A stretch of 39,239 nt of DNA from Helicobacter burdigaliensis (GTDB taxonomy: Bacteria; Campylobacterota; Campylobacteria; Campylobacterales; Helicobacteraceae), in the NCBI RefSeq assembly GCF_003670295.1, contig NZ_QXJG01000014.1:1-39239 (forward strand), read 5' to 3'. Every line of letters begins with the position of its first letter. Position 1 is the stretch's first letter. Below the pieces are notes generated by a model. The model was not told the origin of the DNA, ran no database searches, and worked only from the letters and a program-made list of their open reading frames with translations. The translations under genes were made by a program, and so were the position numbers. Positions 8,051 to 18,381 of the stretch are shown one piece after another.

Positions 8051-8602
8051 CTAACGAATATGTCCCATAAATTCTTCTCTTGTGCGTGGATCACTTTTAA
8101 AGATTCCTCTTACTGCACTTGTAATCAAAGTCCCCTTTTGCTGTTTGACACCACGCATCATCATGCATAAATGCTGTGCTTCTACCACAACCATAACCCC
8201 TTTGGGCTTTAAAACCTCCATAAGTGTTTCTGCAATTTGTGTTGTCATATTTTCTTGAATTTGCAAACGCTTTGAAAAAACCTCCACCAATCGCACAAGA
8301 GCAGAAATCCCAACTATCCTTTCATCAGGTATATACCCTATGGATACCCTCCCATAAAAAGGCAACAAATGATGCTCACACATTGAATAAAATTCTACTT
8401 CTTTTAACACAACCATTTCATCACTTGCACCTTCATTGAAAGTTGCCCCTAGAATCTCTTTGGGATCAACTTTGTAACCACTAAAAATCTCCTTAAAACT
8501 TTCTACCAAACGCTTTGGTGTCTTTACCAATCCCTCACGCGCACTATCTTCTCCAATAAACTCCAAAATCTCCTTAAAGTTTTGCTCTATTTTTGCTTCC
8601 AT
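8051..8602 (-). CDS. folE: GTP cyclohydrolase I
   Basis: FolE converts GTP to 7,8-dihydroneopterin triphosphate and formate, the first step toward folate and related pterins. The 183-residue protein has the zinc ligands Cys75 and His78 (in M-C-E-H-H-L-L-P-F) and Cys146 (in Q-H-L-C-M-M-M-R-G), and the R-L-Q-I-Q-E-N substrate region. Its length is typical of the bacterial type. The ATG follows the htpX stop directly (TAA ATG), and truD-htpX-folE is an order shared with H. pylori. It is the last gene of the long minus-strand run. Confidence 0.98.
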   Translation of the reverse strand: MEAKIEQNFKEILEFIGEDSAREGLVKTPKRLVESFKEIFSGYKVDPKEILGATFNEGASDEMVVLKEVEFYSMCEHHLLPFYGRVSIGYIPDERIVGISALVRLVEVFSKRLQIQENMTTQIAETLMEVLKPKGVMVVVEAQHLCMMMRGVKQQKGTLITSAVRGIFKSDPRTREEFMGHIR

Positions 8603-9523
8603 TTATCTACTCATTAAAGCACGGATTCTATTTTCAATGCTTGGGTGTGTGCTAAAAATCTCTTTAGCACTAAAAATATACAAAGCACTGCGTGTGGGAT
8701 TGTTATCCACTAAAGAATAATCAGATTGCTTATAGTTGTTAGAAATTTTTTGCAAAGCATTAATCATCGGTTTGCTATCCCCCATTAAGTAAGATGCACC
8801 TGAATCTGCCATATATTCCCTGCTCCTACTTAAAAACATTTGCAACACTAAAGTCAAAAGCGGCAAAACAAATTGTAACACCAATAAAATCATTCTAGCA
8901 CTTCTTGCCCCACCCTCTCTAGAATTTATAAAAAACATTGCACCATAATTAGCCACCAAAAGCATAATGTTACTTAAAATACCCACCATTAGAGTAAGAC
9001 GAATATCGCCATGCCTTATATGGCTTAATTCATGTGCCATTACCGCTTTAGTTTCTTCGTAATTTAAATTTTGCACTAAAGCTGAAGTTAGAGCTATCAA
9101 AGAATTATCCTTGCTCCAACCACTCGCAAAAGCATTCATGTAAGGAGCTTCCATTAAATAAAGCTTAGGTATAAAATCAATTCTAGCCTCCCTTACAAGC
9201 TCTTTTAGCATGCGCGATAAATCCCTCTCTTGCATAGTTTTGGGATTATCAATGTCAATCTCTTTATATTCTGTACCACTTAGTAAAATTCCCTTAAAAT
9301 TATTAATGCTATACCAAACAATTCCACAAGCTATCAATGAAGATATAATCGTAATAGTAGGCATCTCTCTAAAGGTGAGCAAAATATAAAATCCATAATC
9401 CAAACTAGGTGCATTTATTCTTATAATATCCAAAAGTAAGCCCACAAAAAGAAAAATAGCAATATAAATAACAATCACAACTTTGGTTTTAAACTGGTTT
9501 TTGGCAATGATTCTATCAAACAT
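8603..9523 (-). CDS. htpX: HtpX-type membrane metalloprotease (M48)
   Basis: HtpX is a zinc endoprotease of the inner membrane that degrades misfolded membrane proteins. Two N-terminal membrane helices (about 15-35 and 55-75) precede the catalytic motif H-E-L-S-H at residues 164-168. The third zinc ligand is probably Glu236, in S-R-E-Y-M-A-D. Two more hydrophobic segments lie between about 176-198 and 210-230. The length of 306 is normal. Its ATG shares one base with the truD stop (TAATG), so translation is coupled, and folE follows without a gap. Confidence 0.95.
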   Translation of the reverse strand: MFDRIIAKNQFKTKVVIVIYIAIFLFVGLLLDIIRINAPSLDYGFYILLTFREMPTITIISSLIACGIVWYSINNFKGILLSGTEYKEIDIDNPKTMQERDLSRMLKELVREARIDFIPKLYLMEAPYMNAFASGWSKDNSLIALTSALVQNLNYEETKAVMAHELSHIRHGDIRLTLMVGILSNIMLLVANYGAMFFINSREGGARSARMILLVLQFVLPLLTLVLQMFLSRSREYMADSGASYLMGDSKPMINALQKISNNYKQSDYSLVDNNPTRSALYIFSAKEIFSTHPSIENRIRALMSR

Positions 9524-10689
9524 TACTCTTCCTCCTTAAGGCTGATTTCTTGATGTGCCAACTCTCGTAAGAAATTTGTAGCATAAGCACCTTTAGGTAA
9601 GAAAAAATGAAATTCTCCTTGTGCTTCTTCTTCTTTGTAATGGTATTCTAAATTTTCCAAAAATATCCAAGCAAAACGCCTCTGCCCTACACTCTTAATC
9701 TTTAAGTCCATAAATCTTTCTTCAATAACCCTTGCAAACCCTTCTGCATTTTGGGCTTTAATCCCACTTAAAAGCCCTGTGGGCACAACTTCTTTTTGTA
9801 GGTATCTTTCACTCTCATGCACCACTTCTTCAATTTTAAAATTTTTACCAAAAGGATAATGGCATAAATAATCACCTACAAAAAGTTTAAAAAAATGCTT
9901 TTGCCTTTTTAAGTCTTTGCAAAAATCTGCATTTAAAATCTCTTGTAACTCTTCTTTAAAATCATCACAAAATTGATTTTTAAAATATTCCAAAATTGCA
10001 TTTTTCATTTGCTTTTCTTCAAAACTTTCAATCAATCTTGAAAGCTCAATTCTACAAGAAAGCCACTGATTAAAAAGATAGCTCTGATAACTACTTATTA
10101 AAAATTGCTCCATTTTTTTAGAGCGTAATTTTCTCCTGCCCTCTACAATCTCTTTACCCACTAAATAATTTTCTCCATCATTTCCAAAACGCTGGTAGCT
10201 AAAATAATTAGGCAGTCCAAATATTTGCACTTTTTTAATAAATTCTAAAATTTTTTGATGATTGATGGTATCTAATTTTTTAATGCGTATAAAAAAATGA
10301 TTTCCTTTTAAATGTCCTAATTTTATTTTATTTTGATGATAAGTTTGGCTTAAGATTTTGATTTCTTCATGTTTAAAATTTGCTAGCTTTTCTTTATCTA
10401 CTTTATTTTTAGGAAGACTAATAAATTGTGAAGTTAAGGCATTTTTATCTTTTAGCCCTGCATAACCTATTTCTTTTTCTTTAATACCAAAAATTGAAGA
10501 AATTATCTTCAACATAGAAAAAGTTGTAAGATTTTTCTTGCGAACCTGCAAGATCAAATGCTCTCCTATCCCACTAAAAGGATAGAGAGGCTCTTCTTTC
10601 ACAACAAAATCTCGTGGATTTTGAGCAAAATGAAAGAAGATTGGAGAGTGCGTATAAGCAAACGCACACTTTTTATCACTTAGTGGCAA
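9523..10689 (-). CDS. truD: tRNA pseudouridine(13) synthase
   Basis: TruD isomerises uridine 13 of tRNA-Glu. The sequence follows the TruD family closely: R-D-F-V-V-K-E near the start, then G-Y-A-G-L-K-D-K-N-A-L-T-S-Q (catalytic Asp in L-K-D-K), L-G-H-L-K-G-N-H-F-F-I-R, and P-N-Y-F-S-Y-Q-R-F-G. The frame stays open to 10752, but upstream of about 10695 it only mirrors the Cys/His codons of slyD and gives an implausible Trp-rich peptide. GGAGG lies 6 nt before a TTG at 10689, my preferred start (388 residues). An ATG at 10695 is the alternative but touches the GGAGG. The start overlaps the end of slyD by 10 nt. Confidence 0.93.
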   Translation of the reverse strand: MPLSDKKCAFAYTHSPIFFHFAQNPRDFVVKEEPLYPFSGIGEHLILQVRKKNLTTFSMLKIISSIFGIKEKEIGYAGLKDKNALTSQFISLPKNKVDKEKLANFKHEEIKILSQTYHQNKIKLGHLKGNHFFIRIKKLDTINHQKILEFIKKVQIFGLPNYFSYQRFGNDGENYLVGKEIVEGRRKLRSKKMEQFLISSYQSYLFNQWLSCRIELSRLIESFEEKQMKNAILEYFKNQFCDDFKEELQEILNADFCKDLKRQKHFFKLFVGDYLCHYPFGKNFKIEEVVHESERYLQKEVVPTGLLSGIKAQNAEGFARVIEERFMDLKIKSVGQRRFAWIFLENLEYHYKEEEAQGEFHFFLPKGAYATNFLRELAHQEISLKEEE

Positions 10690-11195
10690 CCACATCCTCC
10701 ACCACAACATCCTCCACCACCATGAGAATGCTCTTGATGGTGCAACCCACAACTTAGCTCTTTTTCTGTAGCTTCTCTCACTCCTAAAAGTTTTACATTA
10801 AAATGCAATGTTTTACCAGCAAGCGGATGATTATAATCCACAATCACCACTTCATCATTGAAACCTTTTACAATTACTTGCACACTCTCGCCATTTTCTC
10901 CTTGACCAAAAAGTGTCATACCTTCTTGTAAATCAATTCCCACAAACTGATCGCGTGGTACTTCTTGAATATACTCTGAATTATATTCACCATAAGCATT
11001 GATAGGCTCTACTATAACTTCTCTACTCTGTCCTATTTCCATAGCAACAACTGCTTCTTCTAAGCCTTTAATAATCTCTCCACTTCCCATAATAAATTCT
11101 AAAGGCTTACCACCTACATTAGAATCTAAAATATCCGCATTATCTTTTTCTTTTACTTCATATTCAATACTAACTACTTGATTATTTGTTATCAC
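10680..11195 (-). CDS. slyD: SlyD-type FKBP prolyl isomerase / metallochaperone
   Basis: SlyD catalyses proline cis-trans isomerisation, acts as a chaperone, and in Helicobacter and E. coli supplies nickel to hydrogenase maturation. Residues 1-66 and about 125-148 form the FKBP domain (G-K-P-L-E-F-I-M-G-S-G-E near 29). The insert-in-flap chaperone domain lies between them. The tail after about residue 149 is a metal-binding stretch rich in His, Cys and Gly, ending C-G-C-H. Length 171. A good AGGAG ribosome site precedes the ATG. It lies between cpoB and truD; the tail coding sequence also supplies the truD ribosome site. Confidence 0.95.
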   Translation of the reverse strand: MITNNQVVSIEYEVKEKDNADILDSNVGGKPLEFIMGSGEIIKGLEEAVVAMEIGQSREVIVEPINAYGEYNSEYIQEVPRDQFVGIDLQEGMTLFGQGENGESVQVIVKGFNDEVVIVDYNHPLAGKTLHFNVKLLGVREATEKELSCGLHHQEHSHGGGGCCGGGCGCH

Positions 11196-11212
11196 TATTT
11201 TCTCCTTAAAAA

Positions 11213-12067
11213 TTAATTTAAAAGTTTTTTGGCTTCTTTAGCCTCTTTACTATCTGGATACAATGCAATTAGCGTATCTAGGAAATTTTTTGCATTCTCT
11301 GTTTGTCCTAGACTTTGAAAAGATTTTGCACTATTTAGCATTAAATTAGGCATATAATCTGCTTTATCATAACGCGTTGCACTTGTCTTGTAATAAAAAA
11401 TTGCATCTTCATATTGCTTATTAAAAAATGCAATTTCTCCCATAAGATAGTTGCTTTTTGCTGGTTTATAAAGCTTTTCAATAGTATATTTAAAATAAAT
11501 AGAAGCTTCATTATACTTACCCTCAGCAAATAATTTTTCCCCTTCTAAATAAGCCTTAGAGGGTTCCATTTTAGAAACTTTAACTTCTATTTTTTCTTCT
11601 TTTGCTTCCTTTTTATTCTCTGCTTTAGAAGAGTTTTTGGCTTCTTTTAGTGCTTCTAATTCTTCTTTGATATTTGCAATTTCTTCTTTTAACTGCTGGT
11701 TATTTTTCTCCACTAAAGCACCCAAAGCCAAAATGCTTTCTTTCATTTTTTCTAAATTTTCATTTTGCAGAGCAAAATTGCTATCCACATGCTCTGTTAC
11801 TTTAGAAATTGTCGCATTACTCTCATTAAATACTTGATTGACACGAATGGAATTCTCTTGCGTCCTTCTCATCTGCCCTTCAAAAATACTTTTTAAACCC
11901 TCTTGAGATTCCTCTAAAGCTTTAAGGCGCGTTGAGAGATTAAAAAGTCTTTCTTCTGCAATTTGCTCTTTTGTTTTAGGTGGCTCATTCCCACCCGCAT
12001 TAAATGCGGAAGGTTCAGCCAAAAGTGCAAAGCTAGTTAAAATTAAAAAACTTAATGTTTTTTTCAA
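11213..12067 (-). CDS. cpoB: Tol-Pal accessory periplasmic protein (CpoB/YbgF)
   Basis: In E. coli this protein links Tol-Pal action to peptidoglycan synthesis during constriction. Starting at the TTG at 12067 it has a good signal peptide (M-K-K-T-L-S-F-L-I-L ... L-L-A). GGAG lies 6 nt before that TTG. The longer open frame, from TTG 12082, adds V-E-W-V-L and would spoil the signal peptide. A coiled coil covers about residues 35-140, followed by a charged linker rich in Glu and Lys and then TPR-like helices to the end (A-Y-L-E-G-E-K-L-F-A-E-G-K-Y-N-E-A). It follows pal by 19 nt. It corresponds in position to HP1124 of H. pylori. Confidence 0.87.
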   Translation of the reverse strand: MKKTLSFLILTSFALLAEPSAFNAGGNEPPKTKEQIAEERLFNLSTRLKALEESQEGLKSIFEGQMRRTQENSIRVNQVFNESNATISKVTEHVDSNFALQNENLEKMKESILALGALVEKNNQQLKEEIANIKEELEALKEAKNSSKAENKKEAKEEKIEVKVSKMEPSKAYLEGEKLFAEGKYNEASIYFKYTIEKLYKPAKSNYLMGEIAFFNKQYEDAIFYYKTSATRYDKADYMPNLMLNSAKSFQSLGQTENAKNFLDTLIALYPDSKEAKEAKKLLN

Positions 12068-12086
12068 AACCCACTCCACCAATCAA

Positions 12087-12608
12087 TTAAGGTAAAAGCT
12101 TAAAAGTAACTTTTCTATTTTCAGCCCAACATTCTTTAGTTTTATCGTTGCAAGTTGGTTTGCTCTCACCATAACTTACTAACACCATTTTTGCCTCTGA
12201 TACACCTTGTTGCACCAATGCATCTTTTACAGCAGAAGCTCTTTTTAAACCAAGGGCATAGTTATATTCATCTGTCCCCCATTCGTCTGTATTTCCCTCT
12301 ACTCTTACATTAAGAGACCCCATTGTTACAGAGTTAAAAATCTCAGCATCCGTTGTGATTGCACTTTGCATATCAGCACGAATATTAAATTTATCAAAAT
12401 CAAAAAAGATATTTTGCAAATATCCCTCAATATATTGCATTCTTTCTTCAATATTTACAAAATTATCTCTATTTGCATTAAAACCACTTGTAGTATAAGT
12501 AGGCTCTTGTGTTGTTGTGCTACCTGCTGTTTCTACATTACTTTTTTGGCTACAACCTGTAATTAATAGAGTTGCCGCTAATGAGCCTAAGACTAAAAAC
12601 TTTTTCAT
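12087..12608 (-). CDS. pal: peptidoglycan-associated lipoprotein Pal
   Basis: Pal is an outer-membrane lipoprotein that binds peptidoglycan and anchors the envelope during division. The ATG at 12608 gives M-K-K-F-L-V-L-G and a lipobox L-I-T-G-C, with lipidated Cys at residue 18. The frame extends upstream to 12641, but GGGAG (in-frame as K-G-E) is the ribosome site for 12608. The C-terminal OmpA-like domain has N-V-R-V-E-G-N-T-D-E-W-G-T and E-Y-N-Y-A-L-G-L-K-R-A, the peptidoglycan-binding helix region. Length 173 matches the family. It sits between tolB and cpoB. Confidence 0.96.
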   Translation of the reverse strand: MKKFLVLGSLAATLLITGCSQKSNVETAGSTTTQEPTYTTSGFNANRDNFVNIEERMQYIEGYLQNIFFDFDKFNIRADMQSAITTDAEIFNSVTMGSLNVRVEGNTDEWGTDEYNYALGLKRASAVKDALVQQGVSEAKMVLVSYGESKPTCNDKTKECWAENRKVTFKLLP

Positions 12609-12685
12609 TTTAAGTTCTCCCTTTTTATTAAGATTACGCATTATAACACATTTTCTTTGTAAGTTTTGCTTAAATTAAACAAAAC

Positions 12686-13954
12686 TTACCAATCCATTGA
12701 TTGAATCACGCCTTCTTTTAAAGGAAATAAAAAAGTTTTATTATAATTTAACCTAATAATTCCCAAAGCACTCTGATTTTCTTGATGTTTTAAATACATA
12801 ATCGTCTCTCCATCGCTTGAAAATCTAGGTAACTGATTTACTCCATTTGCCGTTAATCTACGAATAAAATCACTTTTTGAAGAAACCAAATAAAGATTAA
12901 AGGTATTGCGCCCAAACTCCTCACTGCTCTCACGACTAGAATAAACAATGTATTCTCCATAGGCATTTGCTGCATTATTATTTCTTCCATGATACACCAT
13001 TTGCTCTACTGCCCCCATACTCTCACCCATTATAGATACTCCAAAAATATTTGGATATCCTAATCTATCAGAAATAAACATAATTCTTTGTTCTTCATCA
13101 ATAAAATTACCGCTCACATCAATACCTCTATATTTAGTGATTTGCTGAAAACTATTTTTTGCAACATCATATAAAAATACATCTGCTTGATCTTTTGGTG
13201 CCATTGTTACAAGTAGCTTACTAGAATCCTTACTTACATCTGAAACCACAAGCATACCATTGCTATTAAACATTTGTGTAGTCTGTCCAGTTTTTAAATC
13301 ATATTTAAATAAAGTGGGTTTATCTAGGTATTTTGTATAATAGATAGCACTTTGCTCTTTATTAGCCCATTTTGGAAAAATATTCAATCCACCCTCTACT
13401 AAAGTTTCCACAAAGCTAAGAGTATAATCTGCTTGAATAATTTTACTCTCTCCTGATTTTGTATAATAAGCTAAAACTACTTTTCTATTCAGCCAATCCA
13501 CTTTAGGAGCTTTAATATAATCATTTGCCTCAATAGCAATCCTATGCACAATCATAGGATAACTTGCAATCTCTTTAGTGCTATATTCTTTATCCAATAC
13601 TAATCTTGATAAATTCACATCATAAAGCAATGCCTTTACCACTAAATTTTCTTGTGTTTGCCAAACCTTTATCCTAAATACTAAATTAACCCCTTCTGCT
13701 CTTAAAGCATCAAAATTTATCACTTCTTCTTCTAAAACTGCATTTTGTGCTTCTTGCGCTTTAAAATGTCCTGTGATTTTCAAATCTGCCATTAACATTC
13801 TACTAATCTTAGGAGCAAGCTCGCCTCCCCCCTCTATCGTTTGAATAAGAATAGTAGGTGCATTTCCCACTTGCTTTACCACCTCTAAAGTTGCATCTAC
13901 TTTAGCAAAAAGGACACCCACACACATCCACACTACTACAAATAGCTTTTTCAT
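12686..13954 (-). CDS. tolB: Tol-Pal periplasmic propeller protein TolB
   Basis: TolB is the periplasmic partner that switches Pal between free and peptidoglycan-bound states. A signal peptide (about residues 1-17) precedes an N-terminal D2 domain, and a six-bladed beta-propeller starts near residue 180. Propeller signatures include F-P-K-W-A-N-K, F-I-S-D-R-L-G-Y-P-N-I-F-G and L-P-R-F-S-S-D-G. The length of 422 is typical. It starts 1 nt after the tolA stop and is followed, after 77 nt, by pal; that gap is one of the largest in the run and could hold an extra pal promoter. Confidence 0.95.
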   Translation of the reverse strand: MKKLFVVVWMCVGVLFAKVDATLEVVKQVGNAPTILIQTIEGGGELAPKISRMLMADLKITGHFKAQEAQNAVLEEEVINFDALRAEGVNLVFRIKVWQTQENLVVKALLYDVNLSRLVLDKEYSTKEIASYPMIVHRIAIEANDYIKAPKVDWLNRKVVLAYYTKSGESKIIQADYTLSFVETLVEGGLNIFPKWANKEQSAIYYTKYLDKPTLFKYDLKTGQTTQMFNSNGMLVVSDVSKDSSKLLVTMAPKDQADVFLYDVAKNSFQQITKYRGIDVSGNFIDEEQRIMFISDRLGYPNIFGVSIMGESMGAVEQMVYHGRNNNAANAYGEYIVYSSRESSEEFGRNTFNLYLVSSKSDFIRRLTANGVNQLPRFSSDGETIMYLKHQENQSALGIIRLNYNKTFLFPLKEGVIQSMDW

Positions 13955-13955
13955 T

Positions 13956-14693
13956 TTACTCCTTAGTTTTAAAAGTTACCTCAATATTTGTAAAATTTCC
14001 ACCTTCATATCTTGGAAATTGTGTATTTAACATTATATCTAAAAACTCTTTTAATACCCTATCAAACTCTTCATTATTAGAATATTTTTTAATCTCATAA
14101 GTAAATTGCCCCAAATTGCTAATTTGCACGATTACCAAAGCTTCATAACTTCCTTTAAGATTTACTGGATTCCAATTATTAGCTAGGATTTCTTGCACTT
14201 TGGCGTAAAACTCATTATATTCGCCTTTTGGAGTATTAAAGCTCATAGTTTTTTGCATTTGCAAATCTGACATAATCTGTTCTAAATCATTTTTAAGAGT
14301 ATCTTTTTGTGTTGTTTTGGGAGCTTTTTTCTTTTTTGCCACTACATCATTAATGCTTTGTTCTTTTTTAACCTCTTCTTTTAAGGGTTGCTTGGTATCT
14401 ACTTGTGAAAAAAGCTTATTAATCCCCAAACCTACATTAGGACTTCTTGAAGCACTTTCTTTAGCAAGAGGAATCTTTTCTATCTTTTTATCTTGAGTTT
14501 TAGGCTTAGAGGCATTTTTATTCTCATTTTTAACTTCTAGCAAAGAAATATTAAAAGTAATTTCTTGAAAATTTGTATAAGCCTTGGGCTTTTTTTGTGC
14601 TTGCAAAAATTGCGAATATAAAAAGGTAACAATTAATCCATAGCTTAAAAATGCACTTAAACCACTTAGAAAAAACAAAATATTCTTAGGCAT
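13956..14693 (-). CDS. tolA: TolA-like energy-transducing envelope protein
   Basis: This is an inner-membrane protein that would relay TolQR motion to TolB and Pal. One membrane helix (about residues 6-30) is followed by a Lys/Glu-rich periplasmic stretch (about 55-130) and a C-terminal TonB/TolA-type domain: Y-A-K-V-Q-E-I-L-A-N-N-W-N-P near 165, then V-I-V-Q-I-S-N-L-G-Q. The long helical repeat domain of E. coli TolA is missing, as is usual for Campylobacterota; it matches HP1127 in position. The start overlaps the tolR end by 8 nt. Confidence 0.85.
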   Translation of the reverse strand: MPKNILFFLSGLSAFLSYGLIVTFLYSQFLQAQKKPKAYTNFQEITFNISLLEVKNENKNASKPKTQDKKIEKIPLAKESASRSPNVGLGINKLFSQVDTKQPLKEEVKKEQSINDVVAKKKKAPKTTQKDTLKNDLEQIMSDLQMQKTMSFNTPKGEYNEFYAKVQEILANNWNPVNLKGSYEALVIVQISNLGQFTYEIKKYSNNEEFDRVLKEFLDIMLNTQFPRYEGGNFTNIEVTFKTKE

Positions 14694-15081
14694 CTGTCAC
14701 TAATGAAACCCTTAAAAATCCGGCTTCTTTTGCTACTTTTAAGATATAGATTACATCATCATATTTTAAATTCTTATCCGCCCTAATATACACTTGAGTA
14801 TTTTTATCAAATCCATTAGAAAAATTTATAAAAGCATCTGCAAAATTCTTAAATTCATAGCTATCTTCTTTTAAATAAATTCTCCGCTTTGCATCAATGC
14901 GAATCTCTATTTTAGAATCTCGAGTGATTTTAGAAGTTTTAGAACCTTGAGGTAAAGTAATCTCTTCTTGATAAACAATTACAGGTGCAGTTACCATCAA
15001 AATCGCAAGAAGAACAAGCATAATATCTACCAATGGAGTAATATTTAACTCTGGATTTTCATCCCATTTTATAAAATTCAA
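14686..15081 (-). CDS. tolR: ExbD/TolR proton-channel component
   Basis: The protein forms the proton-driven motor with TolQ. The short cytosolic N-terminus leads into N-I-T-P-L-V-D-I-M-L-V-L-L, with the channel Asp at residue 19 in the single membrane helix (about 15-37). A periplasmic domain of about 95 residues follows, including Q-V-Y-I-R-A-D-K-N-L-K-Y. The length of 131 is normal. It lies 3 nt after tolQ and overlaps tolA. ExbD and TolR are hard to separate by sequence; the tolB-pal neighbours favour TolR. Confidence 0.93.
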   Translation of the reverse strand: MNFIKWDENPELNITPLVDIMLVLLAILMVTAPVIVYQEEITLPQGSKTSKITRDSKIEIRIDAKRRIYLKEDSYEFKNFADAFINFSNGFDKNTQVYIRADKNLKYDDVIYILKVAKEAGFLRVSLVTDA

Positions 15082-15084
15082 ATC

Positions 15085-15666
15085 CTACTCCACCGATGTA
15101 GTCTTACTATTAGGACTAAGCAAGATATTAATTTGAGCTTGCAAAAAGGTATTTAATTCAAACACTTTTCTTTTTAAGACTAGATTAAAAGAATAAGCTG
15201 GAATTGCAGTTAAAATCCCAAAGGCTGTTGCTACAAGTGCTTTAGAAATTACAGGAGCAATTACATCTAAAGTAGCTCTTGAGTTCATACCAAGCTTTGA
15301 AAAAGCCTCCAAGATCTCTATAACTGTCCCAAATAGCCCAATAAAAGGAGCTGTTGAGGCGACAATAGCCAAAAAAGATAAGCCAAGAGTTGCTTCCTTT
15401 AAAGTAATATCCATTGAATACTGCAACATTGATTGTGTAATTTTCTTATCTGCTTTTCTTAGATTGACACTTAAAGCAGAATTTGCCATTAAAGAATTTT
15501 TACCCATAAGCAACGATTCTACTGCCTCTTTTTCATTGGCAATAATTGATGAAAGTCTAAAATAGCGGTATAGAAATATCCAAATCACGCAAATAAGATA
15601 CAAAGAAAGCCACGCTAGAACTCCTAGCGTAACCAATCCTATATCATCAAAAAAATTTAAACTCAC
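15085..15666 (-). CDS. tolQ: ExbB/TolQ proton-channel component
   Basis: This is the three-helix membrane subunit of the Tol motor. Helices lie at about 10-33, 90-115 and 135-160. The MotA/TolQ/ExbB signature is visible as A-S-T-A-P-F-I-G-L-F-G-T-V near 102-114 and A-L-V-A-T-A-F-G-I-L-T-A-I-P-A near 143-157. The length of 193 is on the short side for TolQ but normal for this group. It overlaps the atpC end by 4 nt, so ATP synthase and Tol genes are translated as a chain. Confidence 0.94.
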   Translation of the reverse strand: MSLNFFDDIGLVTLGVLAWLSLYLICVIWIFLYRYFRLSSIIANEKEAVESLLMGKNSLMANSALSVNLRKADKKITQSMLQYSMDITLKEATLGLSFLAIVASTAPFIGLFGTVIEILEAFSKLGMNSRATLDVIAPVISKALVATAFGILTAIPAYSFNLVLKRKVFELNTFLQAQINILLSPNSKTTSVE

Positions 15667-16055
15667 AAAACACTCTTTGCTGCATTTTCAATGCGAGAAA
15701 TTACCATAGAAGAAGCCACACGATTATCCGTAGAATCTTCAAGAAGCTTTTTGGCATTTTGGATAGCTTGAGCAATTTCTCCCTCATTATTTCCACTAAT
15801 AGCCACAGCACCTTCTGCTAAGACATCTACACTCTTTTCATCAACTTTAGCATGACCCCAATTAATAGCAACCATTTCACTTGTTGAATCTTGTTTTTGT
15901 ATCTCAATAACACCTGTATTTAAGACACTCACTACCCCAACATGCCCCGGCAAAACTCCAAATTCTCCCTCGCTTCCAGGTAGTGTAACACTTTTTACAT
16001 CACCTGAGAAGATTTCTCCCTCGGGTGTTACAATATTTAATTTTAAAGTTTCCAC
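15663..16055 (-). CDS. atpC: ATP synthase epsilon subunit
   Basis: The epsilon subunit is part of the rotor stalk and inhibits ATP hydrolysis. The N-terminal beta-sandwich (about 1-85) has the family signature I-V-T-P-E-G-E-I-F-S-G-D and L-P-G-S-E-G-E-F-G-V-L-P-G-H. The C-terminal helical part (about 90-130) is short but present. It follows atpD by 10 nt and overlaps tolQ by 4 nt. Confidence 0.98.
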   Translation of the reverse strand: METLKLNIVTPEGEIFSGDVKSVTLPGSEGEFGVLPGHVGVVSVLNTGVIEIQKQDSTSEMVAINWGHAKVDEKSVDVLAEGAVAISGNNEGEIAQAIQNAKKLLEDSTDNRVASSMVISRIENAAKSVL

Positions 16056-16065
16056 TAAAAACTCC

Positions 16066-17475
<1,410 letters not shown>

Positions 17476-17482
17476 TTACTCC

Positions 17483-18367
17483 TTATTTCATTGACTCAAC
17501 GCCGGTATTAATCTCAACCAACTCTGTTGTAATTGCCTCTTGTCTAGCCTTATTATAAGCCACCGTCAAGCTTCTTGCTAACTCTCCTGCATTATTTGTA
17601 GCTGCATCCATAGCTTGCATTCTTGCACTATGCTCTGCTGCTAGTGAATCGATTAAAGCATAATACATACTAAACTCTACATATTTTGCCGCTAATTGAT
17701 CAAAAACAAAATCTTCTTGATCGCTAGGCTCAACCTCTAAAACAGAAGAACATTCACTAGATTGCTCCATTCCTTCAATAGGGAGAATTTGTGCAACTTT
17801 CATTTCTTGAGCAATCATATTTTTAAAGCCATTATGCACCATAATCACTTTAGAAGTTTTTCCTTCAAGATAATCTGCTACTGCTTTATTGACAAATTCT
17901 GCTGCCTTTTCATAATTTGGCACCGCACTAAGCCCTACTGCACTATCTAATATTTCAATTTCGTTAAACTTATAATACTCAATAGCCTTTTTACCAATAA
18001 CACGAAGTCTAACTTTCATATTTTGGTTTTTATAATCTGCAATTAGTCTATTTACTTCTTTAATTGTATTGATATTAAAGCCACCGCATAAACCTTTATC
18101 AGCGGTAACCAAAATAATATCTACAATCCCTGTATTAGCACTAGCAGTGAAATATGCACTTTGATGAAATTCTTGATTATCGCTTACTTTTTGCTTAATC
18201 TCTTCTAGAACTTCTGTAATTTTACTAGCATATTTCTTAGAGCGTCTAGCCATCTCATCAGCTTTTTTAAGCTTAGATGTAGAAACTAGCTTCATCGCTC
18301 TTGTTGTCTTTTGAGTATTGAGAACACTTGAAATCTGCTTTCTAATATCCTTAAGATTGTTTCCCAT
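17483..18367 (-). CDS. atpG: ATP synthase gamma subunit
   Basis: The gamma subunit is the central rotor shaft. It begins [12 protein letters not shown] and contains [12 protein letters not shown] near residue 22 and the C-terminal helix signature [17 protein letters not shown]. The length of 294 is normal. It lies 14 nt after atpA. Confidence 0.98.
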   Translation of the reverse strand: MGNNLKDIRKQISSVLNTQKTTRAMKLVSTSKLKKADEMARRSKKYASKITEVLEEIKQKVSDNQEFHQSAYFTASANTGIVDIILVTADKGLCGGFNINTIKEVNRLIADYKNQNMKVRLRVIGKKAIEYYKFNEIEILDSAVGLSAVPNYEKAAEFVNKAVADYLEGKTSKVIMVHNGFKNMIAQEMKVAQILPIEGMEQSSECSSVLEVEPSDQEDFVFDQLAAKYVEFSMYYALIDSLAAEHSARMQAMDAATNNAGELARSLTVAYNKARQEAITTELVEINTGVESMK

Positions 18368-18381
18368 TACAACTTCCTATT

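Noticed and set aside
10690-10752. N-terminal extension of TruD rich in Trp and Arg
   Set aside because: It is only the slyD Cys/Gly/His tail read in another frame; the family match starts after it.
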